Origin: Allobacillus saliphilus
GTDB lineage: Bacteria > Bacillota > Bacilli > Bacillales > Alkalibacillaceae
NCBI RefSeq assembly: GCF_018138385.1
Contig: NZ_JAGSIE010000014.1
Span: 1 to 57,921 of the forward strand
Reading direction: 5' to 3'
DNA length: 57,921 nucleotides
Part shown: positions 8,193 to 17,196 of the stretch, piece after piece
Layout: each line of letters begins with the position of its first letter
Numbering within the stretch: position 1 is the stretch's first letter
Program-made: the position numbers and the translations under genes
The notes under the pieces: model-generated
Database searches by the model: none
What the model was told of the DNA's origin: nothing
Seen by the model: the letters and a program-made list of their open reading frames with translations, nothing else

Positions 8193-9002
8193 TTAAGCAA
8201 ATACAACTTCTTCAATCACTTTCGTCTCTTCATGATTTAATAAATTTTTATTGATTTTATCTTCTACAGGTTTATTCATCGCTTGTTCCAAGTCATCCGT
8301 CTCTTCATGTGCACCGACTAAATAAATTCGCTGCCAACCATTATCTTTGGCGAGTTTATCTAATTTTGGTGCGACTTGTTTATACCATCGTTCACGATGT
8401 GCTTCAAAGCGATCCTTGAACTCATCTTGTTTGGATGATTTCGCGCCTGATGTTCCCATGTTTCGATCGGCTAAGTGAGCTCCTTCGTGGAGGCGCCAAT
8501 CCTCTGTATCTAAATCTAACTCAAACACTTTCATATCATTCACGCTGCCAAGATTGGCATCAATGCATTTAATTTCTTCTTGTTGCGTTAAAATAATGCC
8601 TGTCTTCGGAAATTCCTCTTGTATTCGTTTTAACTGGTCTAGCTTTGCTGTTTCTTCCCAATGGAATTCATTCTCCACAGGCATTTGTAACGTTTCAGCA
8701 AACCAAACTGAATCATCTGAAGCGGCTACAATGACCAAGCTTTTTTTGAAATTCGGCTGTTCATCTTGTACAAAACGTTCTACTTTTTCTTTTACATTCC
8801 AAAAGTTACGCTTTTCGTCAGAATCGTCATCTTCTTTAAGATAGTTTTCAAAGTTCTGCATCGCATTTTTGAAATGAATTTGCCACTTACCATCTAAGTT
8901 CCCAGGGTCGGCTGGATCTGTGTTCAAATACATCGTAAACACACGATGGGGAGATTCGAGATATAGTGATTCAAGCTTCTTCAGTTCTTTATTTAAATCC
9001 AT
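8193..9002 (-). CDS. VLRF1-family eRF1-like protein
   Basis: A 269-residue soluble protein that reads as a bacterial member of the Vms1/aeRF1 (VLRF1, baeRF) superfamily, relatives of eRF1 peptidyl-tRNA hydrolases. The N-terminal half has an alpha/beta pattern starting RVFTMYLNTDPADP. The C-terminal half has RWYKQVAPKLDKLAKDNGW then IYLVGAHEETDDLEQAM, typical of the eRF1 domain-3-like end. Some bacterial VLRF1 proteins act at stalled ribosomes; whether this one does is unproven. Start ATG 9002 follows AAAAGGAGTG; the longer frame to 9125 crosses the previous gene's terminator. Confidence 0.65.
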   Translation of the reverse strand: MDLNKELKKLESLYLESPHRVFTMYLNTDPADPGNLDGKWQIHFKNAMQNFENYLKEDDDSDEKRNFWNVKEKVERFVQDEQPNFKKSLVIVAASDDSVWFAETLQMPVENEFHWEETAKLDQLKRIQEEFPKTGIILTQQEEIKCIDANLGSVNDMKVFELDLDTEDWRLHEGAHLADRNMGTSGAKSSKQDEFKDRFEAHRERWYKQVAPKLDKLAKDNGWQRIYLVGAHEETDDLEQAMNKPVEDKINKNLLNHEETKVIEEVVFA

Positions 9003-9103
9003 AATAGAAACACTCCTTTTAATAAAAGTGACTCTATTAAAGTATTTCCGTTTAAAGAAGTGATTAAACGCAGGAGATAGTCGCAAACAATTTATTATGC
9101 AAT

Positions 9104-9137
9104 AAAAAAAAGAGGCCTCCATCACAGAGGCTTCTAG
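9104..9137 (-). terminator. Terminator of the acidic lipoprotein gene
   Basis: On the minus strand AGAAGCCTC and GAGGCCTCT pair around a 7-base loop and are followed by eight T. Confidence 0.85.
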
Positions 9138-9145
9138 AAATAACT

Positions 9146-9808
9146 TTATTTAAGTTCAATTTCAAAATCGAGATCTTCACCGATTGTATCCCAATCTTCA
9201 TTTAACGGGGCATCGAATACAAGTCGAATACTCTCAATGTCTTCTGCATTCGAGTTTTCAAGTACATAAGCCATCGTTCCGCTTCCTTTAGTTCCAGCCA
9301 TCATTTCACCTTCAATATGATCACTTAACCACATATCCGGTTCGATTTGTTCACCAGTATTCGTTGACACCGTACCTTGACCGGCATAAAAACTAATATC
9401 TTCGTCCGATGTGTTTTCAACAGAAATATCTACCTGAATATAGTCTATCTCATCTGTTTCGAAAAACTGCTGGCCTTCCTCATTTAACTCACCTGAAGTA
9501 GCAACAACTTTCTCAATGGTCAACACGACAGGTCCTGTTTCAAATGTATGTTTTTCTTCATTTTTTGCATGTGCTGTAAAAACGCCACCTTCTGTCTCGA
9601 TCACATCTTCAGTTGATTCACTTTCACTGGACTCTTCATTGCTGGACTCTTCGCTTTCCTGTTGATCATCGCTTTCATCAGCACTTTCTGTACGTTCTTC
9701 TTGATCGGAATCTTCAGCACTGGCTTCCTCGCTTGAGTCGCTTCCTCCACATGCTGCTAGAAATGCAGTCAGCATTAACGTGAACAAAACAAATAAAAAC
9801 TTTTTCAT
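9146..9808 (-). CDS. Acidic lipoprotein with DUF4352-like domain
   Basis: A 220-residue predicted lipoprotein. The signal MKKFLFVLFTLMLTAFLAAC ends in lipobox LAAC, so Cys20 should be lipidated and held on the outer face of the membrane. Residues 22-75 are a low-complexity Ser/Glu/Asp linker. The remaining 140 residues look like an immunoglobulin-like DUF4352/telomeric-repeat-type beta domain (VDISVENTSDEDISFYAGQG). Binding partner unknown. Start ATG 9808 follows GAGGGGGA; the longer frame is discarded because the signal peptide begins here. Confidence 0.75.
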   Translation of the reverse strand: MKKFLFVLFTLMLTAFLAACGGSDSSEEASAEDSDQEERTESADESDDQQESEESSNEESSESESTEDVIETEGGVFTAHAKNEEKHTFETGPVVLTIEKVVATSGELNEEGQQFFETDEIDYIQVDISVENTSDEDISFYAGQGTVSTNTGEQIEPDMWLSDHIEGEMMAGTKGSGTMAYVLENSNAEDIESIRLVFDAPLNEDWDTIGEDLDFEIELK

Positions 9809-10159
9809 CACTAGATCCCCCTCATTATTTTTTTGAGACAAACCGTTTAATCAAAGTAAATTTTTCATAAAAAAACAGAGCCCGTTCACTGACTCGTAAT
9901 TGCATCTACCTATATTTGGTTAAGTGAACATGATAAAAAAAACAATTTATGAAGAAACAATAGATGCAATTAATGTCGTAATGAAAAAGAATGAATCGTT
10001 TTGTCTCTAACTATATATTACAATAATATTACAAAGAATTTAAGGGGTATAAGTGATAAATTTAAGAAATATCAACCAATGCAAGAAAAAATGAAAATAA
10101 AACAAATGGCTAGCAGAAATAAACCAATTAAATTATAATGATGATGATACAATTAAATT
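9809..10159. other. Leader region before the FMN riboswitch
   Basis: About 350 AT-rich bases without a credible gene. Two interleaved inverted repeats occur: GTTCACT (9884-9890) with AGTGAAC (9923-9929), and AATTGCATCTA (9898-9908) with TAGATGCAATT (9961-9971). A TATAAT at 10134-10139 is a plausible -10 for the riboflavin operon, but no good -35 precedes it. Confidence 0.55.
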
Positions 10160-10172
10160 ATAGGGTTACGAT

Positions 10173-10300
10173 TCTTCGGGGCAGGGTGAAAATCCCGACC
10201 GGTGGTAACAAGTGAGAGCTTGAAGTCCACGACCCGCGCGAGCGGTTGATCCAGTGCGAATCTGGAACCGACAGTTAGAGTCTGGAGGGGAGAAGGATCT
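10173..10300 (+). promoter_or_regulatory. FMN riboswitch (RFN element)
   Basis: All conserved RFN blocks appear in order: CTTCGGGGCAGGGTGAAAAT, CCCGACCGGTGGT, AGTCCACGAC, a variable stem with GCGCGAGC, GATCCAGTGCGAATCTGG, ACCGACAGT and GTCTGGAGGGGAGAAGG. FMN binding should switch off the riboflavin genes that follow. No hairpin with a U-tract follows. Instead a hairpin covers the ribD ribosome site, which points to control of translation initiation. Confidence 0.95.
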
Positions 10301-10301
10301 G

Positions 10302-10348
10302 AAACGTTAACGGCCAAAAGAGATTGCTTGATTAGGAGGTTAACGTTT
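10302..10348 (+). promoter_or_regulatory. Putative sequestering hairpin over the ribD ribosome site
   Basis: AAACGTTAAC (10302-10311) is perfectly complementary to GTTAACGTTT (10339-10348). The second arm covers the last bases of AGGAGGT and the first two bases of the TTG start. With no U-tract, this looks like the expression platform of the FMN riboswitch. Confidence 0.65.
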
Positions 10349-11438
10349 GAAAGAATCAAAAGATTATATGAAACATGCTTTGGAAATGGCAAGGCTGACA
10401 ATCGGCCAGACGCATCCGAATCCATCGGTTGGCGCAATTGTCGTTAAAAACGGCCGAGTGGTTGGCGTTGGAACACATATGAAGCCAGGTGAACCGCATG
10501 CTGAAGTATTTGCACTCCAGCAAGCAGGTGAAGAGGCAAAGGGTGCTGACATTTACGTGACCTTGGAGCCTTGTGCGCATTATGGAAAAACACCACCATG
10601 TGCCAAAGCGATCATTGATGCAGGAATTAAAAAAGTTTTTGTCGCGACCTTAGATCCGAATCCGAAAGTTGCTGGAAAAGGCGTCCAATGGTTGCGCGAT
10701 GAAGGAATTGACGTAGAAGTTGGTTTATATGAAGAAGATGCAATCGAGATCAATAAAGATTTCATGCACTACATGCGAACTAAACGACCCTACGTTACGA
10801 TAAAAACAGCTGTTTCGCTTGATGGAAAAATGACAGCGAACAGTGGTGATAGTAAATGGATTACCGGTGAAGCGGCACGACGTGATGTTCACGAAAACCG
10901 TCACCGACATGATGCTATTTTAGTAGGAATTGAAACCGTTAAACATGACGATCCTCAATTAACAACCCGTTTGCCCCACGGAGGAATTAACCCCATACGA
11001 ATCATCTTGGATACTCATTTATCCATCCCTTTTCATGCCAAAATACTCACAGATCAAGCAGTTCGCACCATCATCGTTTGTGGAAATCATGCGAGCGAAT
11101 CGACAGAAAAACAATTAAATGAAATAGAACACATTGATGTTTTGCGCATGCCAACAAGCGAAATCGATTTAAACGAATTATTGGCAAAATTAGCAGAAGA
11201 TAAAATCATGAGTGTTTATGTAGAAGGCGGTTCAAAGGTCCATTCGTCATTTATACATAAACAACTTTTTGATGAGCTTCACGTTTATATGGCGCCAAAG
11301 CTAATCGGTGGACCAACGAGTAAGCCATTCTTTAACCAAAATGGATTTGCGGAAGTTAGCCAAAGTGTAAAGCTTGCGTTTGAATCGATTGAACAGATGG
11401 ATGATGACTTGAAAATTATTGCCAAACCGAAACGGTAG
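10347..11438 (+). CDS. ribD: Bifunctional pyrimidine deaminase/reductase RibD
   Basis: A 363-residue enzyme for steps two and three of riboflavin synthesis. The N-terminal deaminase carries the zinc site HAE (about residue 50) and PCAHYGKTPPCA (about 75-86). The C-terminal reductase starts near residue 145 (RPYVTIKTAVSLDGKM) with the substrate/NADPH segment SKWITG and the late VEGGSKVHSSF. Start is TTG 10347, six bases after AGGAGGT. No ATG fits, so the rare start may add to tight control. First gene of the rib operon. Confidence 0.95.
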   Translation: MKESKDYMKHALEMARLTIGQTHPNPSVGAIVVKNGRVVGVGTHMKPGEPHAEVFALQQAGEEAKGADIYVTLEPCAHYGKTPPCAKAIIDAGIKKVFVATLDPNPKVAGKGVQWLRDEGIDVEVGLYEEDAIEINKDFMHYMRTKRPYVTIKTAVSLDGKMTANSGDSKWITGEAARRDVHENRHRHDAILVGIETVKHDDPQLTTRLPHGGINPIRIILDTHLSIPFHAKILTDQAVRTIIVCGNHASESTEKQLNEIEHIDVLRMPTSEIDLNELLAKLAEDKIMSVYVEGGSKVHSSFIHKQLFDELHVYMAPKLIGGPTSKPFFNQNGFAEVSQSVKLAFESIEQMDDDLKIIAKPKR

Positions 11439-11449
11439 GGGGTTATACA

Positions 11450-12100
11450 ATGTTTACTGGAATTATTGAAGAAGTCGGTGAAATACAAACGATTAACCAA
11501 GCAAAAGAATCGCTCGAATTAGATGTAAAAGCATCTGTCGTGACGAAGGATTTGAATTTGGGTGACAGTATTTCAGTTAACGGTGTTTGTCTAACAGCGA
11601 CTTCTTTTACAGATACGAATTTTACGATGGATGTAATGCCTGAAACATTTCATCATACCGCATTAAAAGATTTGAAAGTCGGTTCAAAAGTGAATCTTGA
11701 ACGAGCAATGGCTGCAAATGGACGATTTGGAGGTCATTTCGTTTCAGGACATGTCGACGGTATGGGGAAAATCATTAAACGTGAAACGCGTGAGAATGCG
11801 GAATATTTTCATATTGAGGTTCCTGAAAGTTTAAGTAAATACATGATGTTAAAGGGCTCTGTCGCCATTGACGGAACATCGCTTACGATATTTGGCTTAG
11901 AAGATCATGTGTTAACGATCTCGTTAATCCCGCACACGCAAGATGCAACAACTTTAACGAGCAAAGGGACAGGGGATTTAGTGAATATCGAATGCGATCA
12001 ATTGTTAAAATATGTCTATCAACTCATACAACCGAACGAAGAACAAAAAGAAAAAGGAGTATCCTTGGAACAACTGCGAGAATCAGGGTTTCTTGGTTAA
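11450..12100 (+). CDS. ribE: Riboflavin synthase alpha chain
   Basis: A 216-residue enzyme that dismutates two 6,7-dimethyl-8-ribityllumazine molecules into riboflavin. It shows the internal duplication typical of the family. It starts MFTGIIEEVGEI, the first barrel has SVNGVCLTAT and GRFGGHFVSGHVDG, and the second has SVAIDGTSLTI. Start ATG 11450 follows GGGGGTTATACA, 11 bases after the ribD stop. Probably works with the RibH capsid encoded downstream. Confidence 0.95.
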   Translation: MFTGIIEEVGEIQTINQAKESLELDVKASVVTKDLNLGDSISVNGVCLTATSFTDTNFTMDVMPETFHHTALKDLKVGSKVNLERAMAANGRFGGHFVSGHVDGMGKIIKRETRENAEYFHIEVPESLSKYMMLKGSVAIDGTSLTIFGLEDHVLTISLIPHTQDATTLTSKGTGDLVNIECDQLLKYVYQLIQPNEEQKEKGVSLEQLRESGFLG

Positions 12101-12115
12101 TAGGAGGGGCAAACC

Positions 12116-13303
12116 ATGTTTGATTCAATAGAAGAAGCAATAGAAGACCTACGCGCAGGCAAAACCGTCATCGTTGTAGATGACGAAAATAGAGAGAATG
12201 AAGGGGACTTTGTCGCACTAGGCGAAAAAGCTACACCTGAAATGATTAACTTCATGGCAACAGAAGGCAGAGGTTTAATCTGTGCACCAATTACGAAAGA
12301 AAAAGCAGAACAGCTTCAACTGAACATGATGGCTGATGTGAATACAGACAGTCATGGTACTGCATTTACCGTCAGTATCGACCATGTAGAAACAACGACA
12401 GGAATTAGTGCAGGTGAACGTTCTAAATCAATTATGCGTCTAGCTGAAGATGATGTCGTTCCAACCGAATTTAAACGACCTGGACATATTTTTCCGTTAA
12501 TCGCGAAAGAAGGCGGCGTTTTGCGTCGAGCAGGTCATACAGAAGCGGCCATTGATTTGGCGAGAATCGCCGGTTCAAAACCTGTCGGTGCCATTTGTGA
12601 AATTATGAATGAAGATGGATCGATGGCTCGTGTGCCAGAACTTCGTAAATTGGCGGATGAAAAAGGCTTGAAATTGATTACGATTGAAGATTTAATAAAG
12701 TATCGTAGAAAGCACGAAAAATTAATCAGCCGTGAAATCGAAATTAATTTACCGACATCGTTCGGGGATTTCAATGTAGTTGCTTACACAAATGATTTAG
12801 ATGGTCGTGAGCACCTTGCCTTAGTGAAAGGTGATATTAACCCACATGAGCCTACGCTAGTCCGCGTGCATAGTGAATGCTTAACAGGCGACGTATTTGG
12901 CTCTCACCGCTGTGATTGTGGACCACAATTAGAAGCCGCTTTAAAACAAATTGAAGAAGAAGGAAAAGGTGTCCTGCTTTATATGCGTCAAGAAGGTCGC
13001 GGAATTGGCTTGTTGAATAAACTGAAAGCCTATAAGCTTCAAGAAGAAGGCTATGATACCGTTGAAGCGAACCATAAGCTTGGTTTTCCAGCTGATTTAC
13101 GGGATTACGGTTTAGGTGCACAAATTTTAGAAGACGTCGGTGTACGCAAAATGCGCCTACTTACGAATAATCCACGTAAGATTAAAGGACTCCACGGTTA
13201 TGAGCTTGAACTAGTTGAACGTGTACCACTTAAAATGGAATCAAATAAAAACAATGAGAAATACTTGCAAACAAAACGCGATAAATTAGGCCATTTGTTT
13301 TAA
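12116..13303 (+). CDS. ribAB: Bifunctional DHBP synthase / GTP cyclohydrolase II
   Basis: A 395-residue fusion supplying both riboflavin precursors. The N-terminal 3,4-dihydroxy-2-butanone 4-phosphate synthase half (to about 200) has [11 protein letters not shown] and the substrate motif [11 protein letters not shown]. The C-terminal cyclohydrolase II half has the zinc site [18 protein letters not shown] and [12 protein letters not shown]. Both sets of key residues are present, so both activities are expected. Start ATG 12116 follows AGGAGGGG, 15 bases after ribE. Confidence 0.96.
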   Translation: MFDSIEEAIEDLRAGKTVIVVDDENRENEGDFVALGEKATPEMINFMATEGRGLICAPITKEKAEQLQLNMMADVNTDSHGTAFTVSIDHVETTTGISAGERSKSIMRLAEDDVVPTEFKRPGHIFPLIAKEGGVLRRAGHTEAAIDLARIAGSKPVGAICEIMNEDGSMARVPELRKLADEKGLKLITIEDLIKYRRKHEKLISREIEINLPTSFGDFNVVAYTNDLDGREHLALVKGDINPHEPTLVRVHSECLTGDVFGSHRCDCGPQLEAALKQIEEEGKGVLLYMRQEGRGIGLLNKLKAYKLQEEGYDTVEANHKLGFPADLRDYGLGAQILEDVGVRKMRLLTNNPRKIKGLHGYELELVERVPLKMESNKNNEKYLQTKRDKLGHLF

Positions 13304-13348
13304 GTTAAAGTGAAACTACACTCGTAAACATTTGAGGAGGAATATGAG

Positions 13349-13816
13349 ATGAAAACATATGAAGGAAGTCTAGTCGGAACAGGACTAAAAGTAGCGATCG
13401 TCGTCGGTCGTTTTAATGAATTCATTAATGAAAGATTGTTAGACGGTGCCGTAAGTGCTTTGAAGCGTCACGGTGTAGACGAAAATGATATTGAAGTAGC
13501 TTGGGTCCCAGGCGCCTACGAAATTCCATTAGCAGCCAAAAAACTTGCGGAAACTAAAAAATACGATGCGTTAGTTACACTTGGCTCTGTCATTCGTGGT
13601 GCGACACCACATTTTGAGTATGTCAGTGGAGAAGTGTCTAGCGGCGTTGCTGCTGTCAGCAAAGAAACAGGCGTACCGACAATTTTCGGTGTCTTAACAA
13701 CAGATACGATTGAACAAGCGATTGAGCGTGCAGGAACGAAAGCAGGAAACAAAGGCTATGATTGTGCCATTGCAGCAATTGAAATGGCAAACCTATTACA
13801 AGAAATCGATAAGTAA
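13349..13816 (+). CDS. ribH: 6,7-dimethyl-8-ribityllumazine synthase
   Basis: A 155-residue lumazine synthase of the 60-mer capsid family. Expected substrate-site segments are present: [38 protein letters not shown] (catalytic His) and [17 protein letters not shown]. It makes lumazine from the RibD and RibAB products. Start ATG 13349 follows GAGGAGG at eight bases. Last gene of the operon; no strong terminator is visible in the following 80 bases. Confidence 0.96.
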   Translation: MKTYEGSLVGTGLKVAIVVGRFNEFINERLLDGAVSALKRHGVDENDIEVAWVPGAYEIPLAAKKLAETKKYDALVTLGSVIRGATPHFEYVSGEVSSGVAAVSKETGVPTIFGVLTTDTIEQAIERAGTKAGNKGYDCAIAAIEMANLLQEIDK

Positions 13817-13909
13817 ATTGTCAAAAAGGTGAAACACTCTACTGACAAACGTGCAATTTCCTATGTTATACTTGAGCTAATCACATAGACAAAAAAGTAG
13901 GTGTTCGTC

Positions 13910-14134
13910 ATGCCTTTGATACAATTTCCAATTTTAATGCCTTTTCTTTATTTTCCTAATGATAAAACAGAATATCTTCCAGCCATTTTGACGATGATCG
14001 CTTTTCTAATCGTTGCTATCTTGGCTTTTATTCTCATTAAGAGAATTTCTAAAAAGCAAGAAGAGAAATTTAATGAGGAATATGGTTCGATTATTCAAGA
14101 AAATAAGGAAAAAGATCAAACGAATAAGAACTAA
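13910..14134 (+). CDS. Small single-pass membrane protein
   Basis: A 74-residue protein. A hydrophobic segment at about residues 22-45 (ILTMIAFLIVAILAFILIKR) is followed by a charged Lys/Glu tail that should face the cytoplasm. Not recognised beyond that. ATG 13910 follows AGGTG at six bases; an in-frame GTG nine bases upstream overlaps that site. Its own extended -10 (TGTTATACT, 13865-13872) and terminator suggest a separate unit from the rib operon. Confidence 0.6.
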   Translation: MPLIQFPILMPFLYFPNDKTEYLPAILTMIAFLIVAILAFILIKRISKKQEEKFNEEYGSIIQENKEKDQTNKN

Positions 14135-14137
14135 TGA

Positions 14138-14169
14138 AACATCCACTCACGAGTAGTGGGTGTTTTTTT
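14138..14169 (+). terminator. Terminator after the 74-aa membrane protein
   Basis: ACATCCACT and AGTGGGTGT pair (one G-U) and are followed by seven T. Confidence 0.85.
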
Positions 14170-14229
14170 AGTTATAATCGTTTAAAATCCTTACAGACTA
14201 GCCAAACTGTCAGGTGAGGTGGTAAAAAA

Positions 14230-14811
14230 ATGAAACGAGCAATTTTAATAATTTCAATGACAGCTTTTTTAATCGGATGCCAATCCAGCCAAAAAACAAT
14301 GGTAGAAACCGATATTTACAACGCAGATTCAGATATTATCGGAAAAGCGACCATTTCTGAAGAACCGGAAGGCGTAAAAGTAAAAGTTGCACTTGAAGGA
14401 TTGGAACCTGGCTTTCATGGTATTCACATTCATGAATTTCCTAAATGTGAAGCTCCGAGTTTCGAGACGGCAGGAAATCATTGGACGATTGATGATTCCA
14501 AACATGGTTTAATGCATCCTGAAGGGCCGCATATTGGGGATATGCCAAATATCGAAGTAGGTGGAGACGGAACGATTGCTGATTATGAGTTTGTTTTACC
14601 AGAAGCAACATTAAAAGACGGAAAGGGCTCAATATTCTCAGATGAAGGGAAGTCACTGATCATTCATTCCGGCCAAGATGACGGTGTAAGCCAACCAGCT
14701 GGGAATTCAGGTGAGCGAGTCGCCTGTGCAGTCATTAAGAAAGATTCAGAGCTACAAGAAGGCACGAACCCAGGCGATCAAGTTGAGCAAAAAGAAGAGG
14801 AAGAATCATGA
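14230..14811 (+). CDS. sodC: Cu/Zn superoxide dismutase-like lipoprotein (YojM type)
   Basis: A 193-residue predicted lipoprotein. The signal ends in lipobox LIGC (Cys17), so it sits outside the membrane. The SOD_Cu fold is clear. Candidate copper ligands are the two His of GIHIHEF, His in AGNHW and His in IIHSGQDD. Candidate zinc ligands are His in SKHGL, His in GPHIGD and the Asp there. The disulfide Cys (FPKCEAP, ERVACAVI) and the active-site Arg (GERVAC) are also present. On sequence it could be an active enzyme. The C-terminus is a Glu-rich tail. GAGGTGG precedes ATG 14230. Confidence 0.85.
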   Translation: MKRAILIISMTAFLIGCQSSQKTMVETDIYNADSDIIGKATISEEPEGVKVKVALEGLEPGFHGIHIHEFPKCEAPSFETAGNHWTIDDSKHGLMHPEGPHIGDMPNIEVGGDGTIADYEFVLPEATLKDGKGSIFSDEGKSLIIHSGQDDGVSQPAGNSGERVACAVIKKDSELQEGTNPGDQVEQKEEEES

Positions 14812-14827
14812 TTTTTATCTAATCCTT

Positions 14828-14870
14828 AAATATCTAGTTAATAAGTGCATCTCTTATTAGCTAGATATTT
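14828..14870. terminator. Long hairpin after sodC
   Basis: AAATATCTAG (14828-14837) and CTAGATATTT (14861-14870) pair perfectly, and the inner bases TAATAAG/CTTATTA extend the stem around a 7-base loop. There is no U-tract on either side, so it may be a transcript-stabilising hairpin or a palindromic remnant rather than a standard terminator. Confidence 0.5.
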
Positions 14871-14934
14871 AATAACGCTAATTCCTACAACAACAGGTAG
14901 ATTTTAAATTAACTGCAATTCTTATTTCTGTAGC

Positions 14935-15789
14935 TTAATGATCAAAGTAATCGTATATAACCTTTCTTGCTACCCCATAATCTACTGTTAAAACATCATT
15001 TATATTACTTTCTTCCAATAATCTTCGTACAATTTCCGCGCCATAATAATATCCTAACCGATATGATGTCAGTCTCGTAAAGTCTTCAATACCGAACAAC
15101 CTATGATAAAGTGTAGTATTCAATATTCCTTCATTCACCGCATTGTGTAACTTATAACCAATCTCTCGTTTCATATTTTCACAGTTTCTAACCCACTCTG
15201 AAACCTGCTCATGATCAATAAACCCAAACCAATACGAATCCTCTATTTTCTCATCCAACATCACGTAACTGATATACGTTGCTATACCTTCAGAGAGTAA
15301 TAACTTGAAATACTTTTCTTCAACATTGTTGTGGTTATCTCGGTAGAAATGAGGGTTAAGACAATAATGAATGGAATGAAGTATTTCATGAGTCATAATC
15401 GTTTTAAAATTGTACAGATCAAGTCTCGGAATTACAGCATTTAAATCGAAAAATACATAAGGCATTCCATCAATCAAAATTCCATGACCATCAAAACGAC
15501 TATCGCCAAAGAAGACAATGAGATCAAGGTCAATATTCAGGTGAAGTCTATTGTTTATTCGGTTAAGCATGTCCTTAGCAAGTGGTTCTAAAAAAGAAAT
15601 CACCTTAGAAACATCTCGTAATGAATATGGTTGCATCAACTCATTTGTATCTTGTATGAAACATGGATTTGAATTGAATAAACGAAAGTATTCTTTGAAA
15701 AATGGATGTTCATTTAATTCTTTGTTTTTTGTTATCAATTGTTTTTCTGCTAAATTTATAACTTTCATTTGCCAAATCACCTGATCCAT
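14935..15789 (-). CDS. Predicted zinc metalloprotease-like protein
   Basis: A 284-residue protein not assigned to a named gene. It contains THEILHSIHYCLN near residue 150, an HExxH zinc-binding helix. LLLSEGIATYISYVML follows about 35 residues later and offers a downstream Glu ligand, a gluzincin layout like DUF2268 or peptidase-like proteins. No signal peptide is obvious, so it is likely cytoplasmic. Two starts are possible, ATG 15789 (weak site) and ATG 15768 after CAGGTG. It stands alone, convergent with sodC. Confidence 0.6.
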   Translation of the reverse strand: MDQVIWQMKVINLAEKQLITKNKELNEHPFFKEYFRLFNSNPCFIQDTNELMQPYSLRDVSKVISFLEPLAKDMLNRINNRLHLNIDLDLIVFFGDSRFDGHGILIDGMPYVFFDLNAVIPRLDLYNFKTIMTHEILHSIHYCLNPHFYRDNHNNVEEKYFKLLLSEGIATYISYVMLDEKIEDSYWFGFIDHEQVSEWVRNCENMKREIGYKLHNAVNEGILNTTLYHRLFGIEDFTRLTSYRLGYYYGAEIVRRLLEESNINDVLTVDYGVARKVIYDYFDH

Positions 15790-15979
15790 CTCAATTATCC
15801 GGCAGATCTAAATAAAATAAATCCACCATCTTAAAACGAAGCTTTAAATAATTGTCTGGTTTATTTTGATAATTATGATAAATTATATAGTAAATACAAT
15901 ATAAACAAAAGACTGTTTTAGACACAAATAAATTTGAGGCATACATTTATTGTTTCGAAAACAATAGGGGGAGAGTACA

Positions 15980-16534
15980 GTGCAAGTAGAAGAAGCAAAA
16001 AGGGATGCAGCAATACGAGGAAAAAGAGGGGTCTCATTTATATTAGCAGGTACGTTTATTTGGATCATCATTACAGCTATATTTTTGATGCCGAATTTAC
16101 CGTTAGAAACAAAAAATATTTACATGCTCTTTTCTACAGGAATGATGTTCCCGCTTGCCGTTGGTATGTCGACGTTACTGAAAGCAGATTGGAAGTTGGA
16201 AGGGAATCCATTGAACATGCTCGGTTTGATTATCAACCTTGCTCAGTTTGCTTATTTTCCATTTATCTTTTGGGCGTTTGCAAAATCACCTGAACAGGTT
16301 GTGTTATTTTTCGCCATCATAACGGCTGCGCATTTTTTCCCATACGGTTGGTACTACGAGTCGAAAGCATATTACATGATTGCACCACTTGTTGCAGTGG
16401 TGATAACGATAGTCGGTTGGACATTAGGAGCGAGTCAGCTCTGGTTCATTCCAGTTGTAATGGTAGCATCATTAATTATATTAGCGACGTGGGTTACGAT
16501 TGAGAACAGAGAATGTGCTATGAAGAATGCTTGA
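15980..16534 (+). CDS. DUF7010-like integral membrane protein
   Basis: A 184-residue protein with about five to six membrane segments after a short charged N-terminus (EEAKRDAAIRGKRG). It resembles the uncharacterised DUF7010 family; this assignment is from general appearance. Start is GTG 15980, eight bases after AGGGGGAG. No operon partner. Function unknown. Confidence 0.6.
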   Translation: MQVEEAKRDAAIRGKRGVSFILAGTFIWIIITAIFLMPNLPLETKNIYMLFSTGMMFPLAVGMSTLLKADWKLEGNPLNMLGLIINLAQFAYFPFIFWAFAKSPEQVVLFFAIITAAHFFPYGWYYESKAYYMIAPLVAVVITIVGWTLGASQLWFIPVVMVASLIILATWVTIENRECAMKNA

Positions 16535-16551
16535 TTGAACTGCGGGATTAA

Positions 16552-16700
16552 TACAACCGGATGAACTGAAGAAATTGGGTCCAAAGGTTGAACAGAACAT
16601 TTCATTAGCAAAATCTATTAAAAAATCTCATAGATGAAGATTTAAAAACATTATTAGAGTCCTAAAAAGAGACATTGAAAAAATAAAAAACGAATAGGTG
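16552..16700 (+). pseudogene. Possible gene remnant
   Basis: Between the membrane protein and the next gene, one frame reads PDELKKLGPKVEQNISLAKS from about 16558 to 16617, a good helical coding pattern, before hitting stops. The next stretch is also protein-like in another frame (ENFKNIIRVLKRDIEKIKNE type). No start or ribosome site is present. It may be the decayed end of a lost gene; chance is not excluded. Confidence 0.3.
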
Positions 16701-16799
16701 TAGAAGAATAAAAAAGTTCAACTATACGAACGGGCGATTATATTGAATATGAATTCTAATAAAAGATTGTAATAATTCTAACAAGGAGGAGTTGCGATC

Positions 16800-17108
16800 T
16801 TGAAACTAAAGAAAGTATTACTTGATATTTTAGGCTATATTAGTTTTTCGGCTCCTTATCCAGATGTAGATACAAATGATATTAGTAATAATTTAAAAGT
16901 CCTGAAAAGAACCCAATGGTTCCAAGCATTAATGAAAGATGAAAAACATCGCGAACTTATTGTTCATAATAAAGATGTTCGTTACGAAATCGGCTATCTA
17001 AATACTGAAAGATTAAAAAGAAATGCCCATAAAGACCGTTACAAAAATAAGATACAAAAAATTTTAGAGAAAGAAAAAAAGAAGTTTTCAGAAGGAACAA
17101 TCAAGTAG
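16800..17108 (+). CDS. Hypothetical 102-aa protein
   Basis: Start is TTG 16800, nine bases after a strong AAGGAGGAG, the main reason to accept this gene. The protein opens MKLKKVLLDILGYISFSAPY, a weakly hydrophobic stretch, then becomes highly charged, ending in a Lys/Glu-rich probable helix. No family recognised. AT-rich, flanked by degraded sequence. Confidence 0.5.
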   Translation: MKLKKVLLDILGYISFSAPYPDVDTNDISNNLKVLKRTQWFQALMKDEKHRELIVHNKDVRYEIGYLNTERLKRNAHKDRYKNKIQKILEKEKKKFSEGTIK

Positions 17109-17196
17109 CAGAATAGCTTTTCCTAACCAGCCATAGAAATAGACTAGTTCTAGAAAGCCAAACATCGAGCACATCATTCTTTGTTAATGGCACATA

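Noticed and set aside
14812-14934. Possible small RNA between sodC and the metalloprotease gene
   Set aside because: Only the palindrome is visible; no promoter or terminator frames a transcript.
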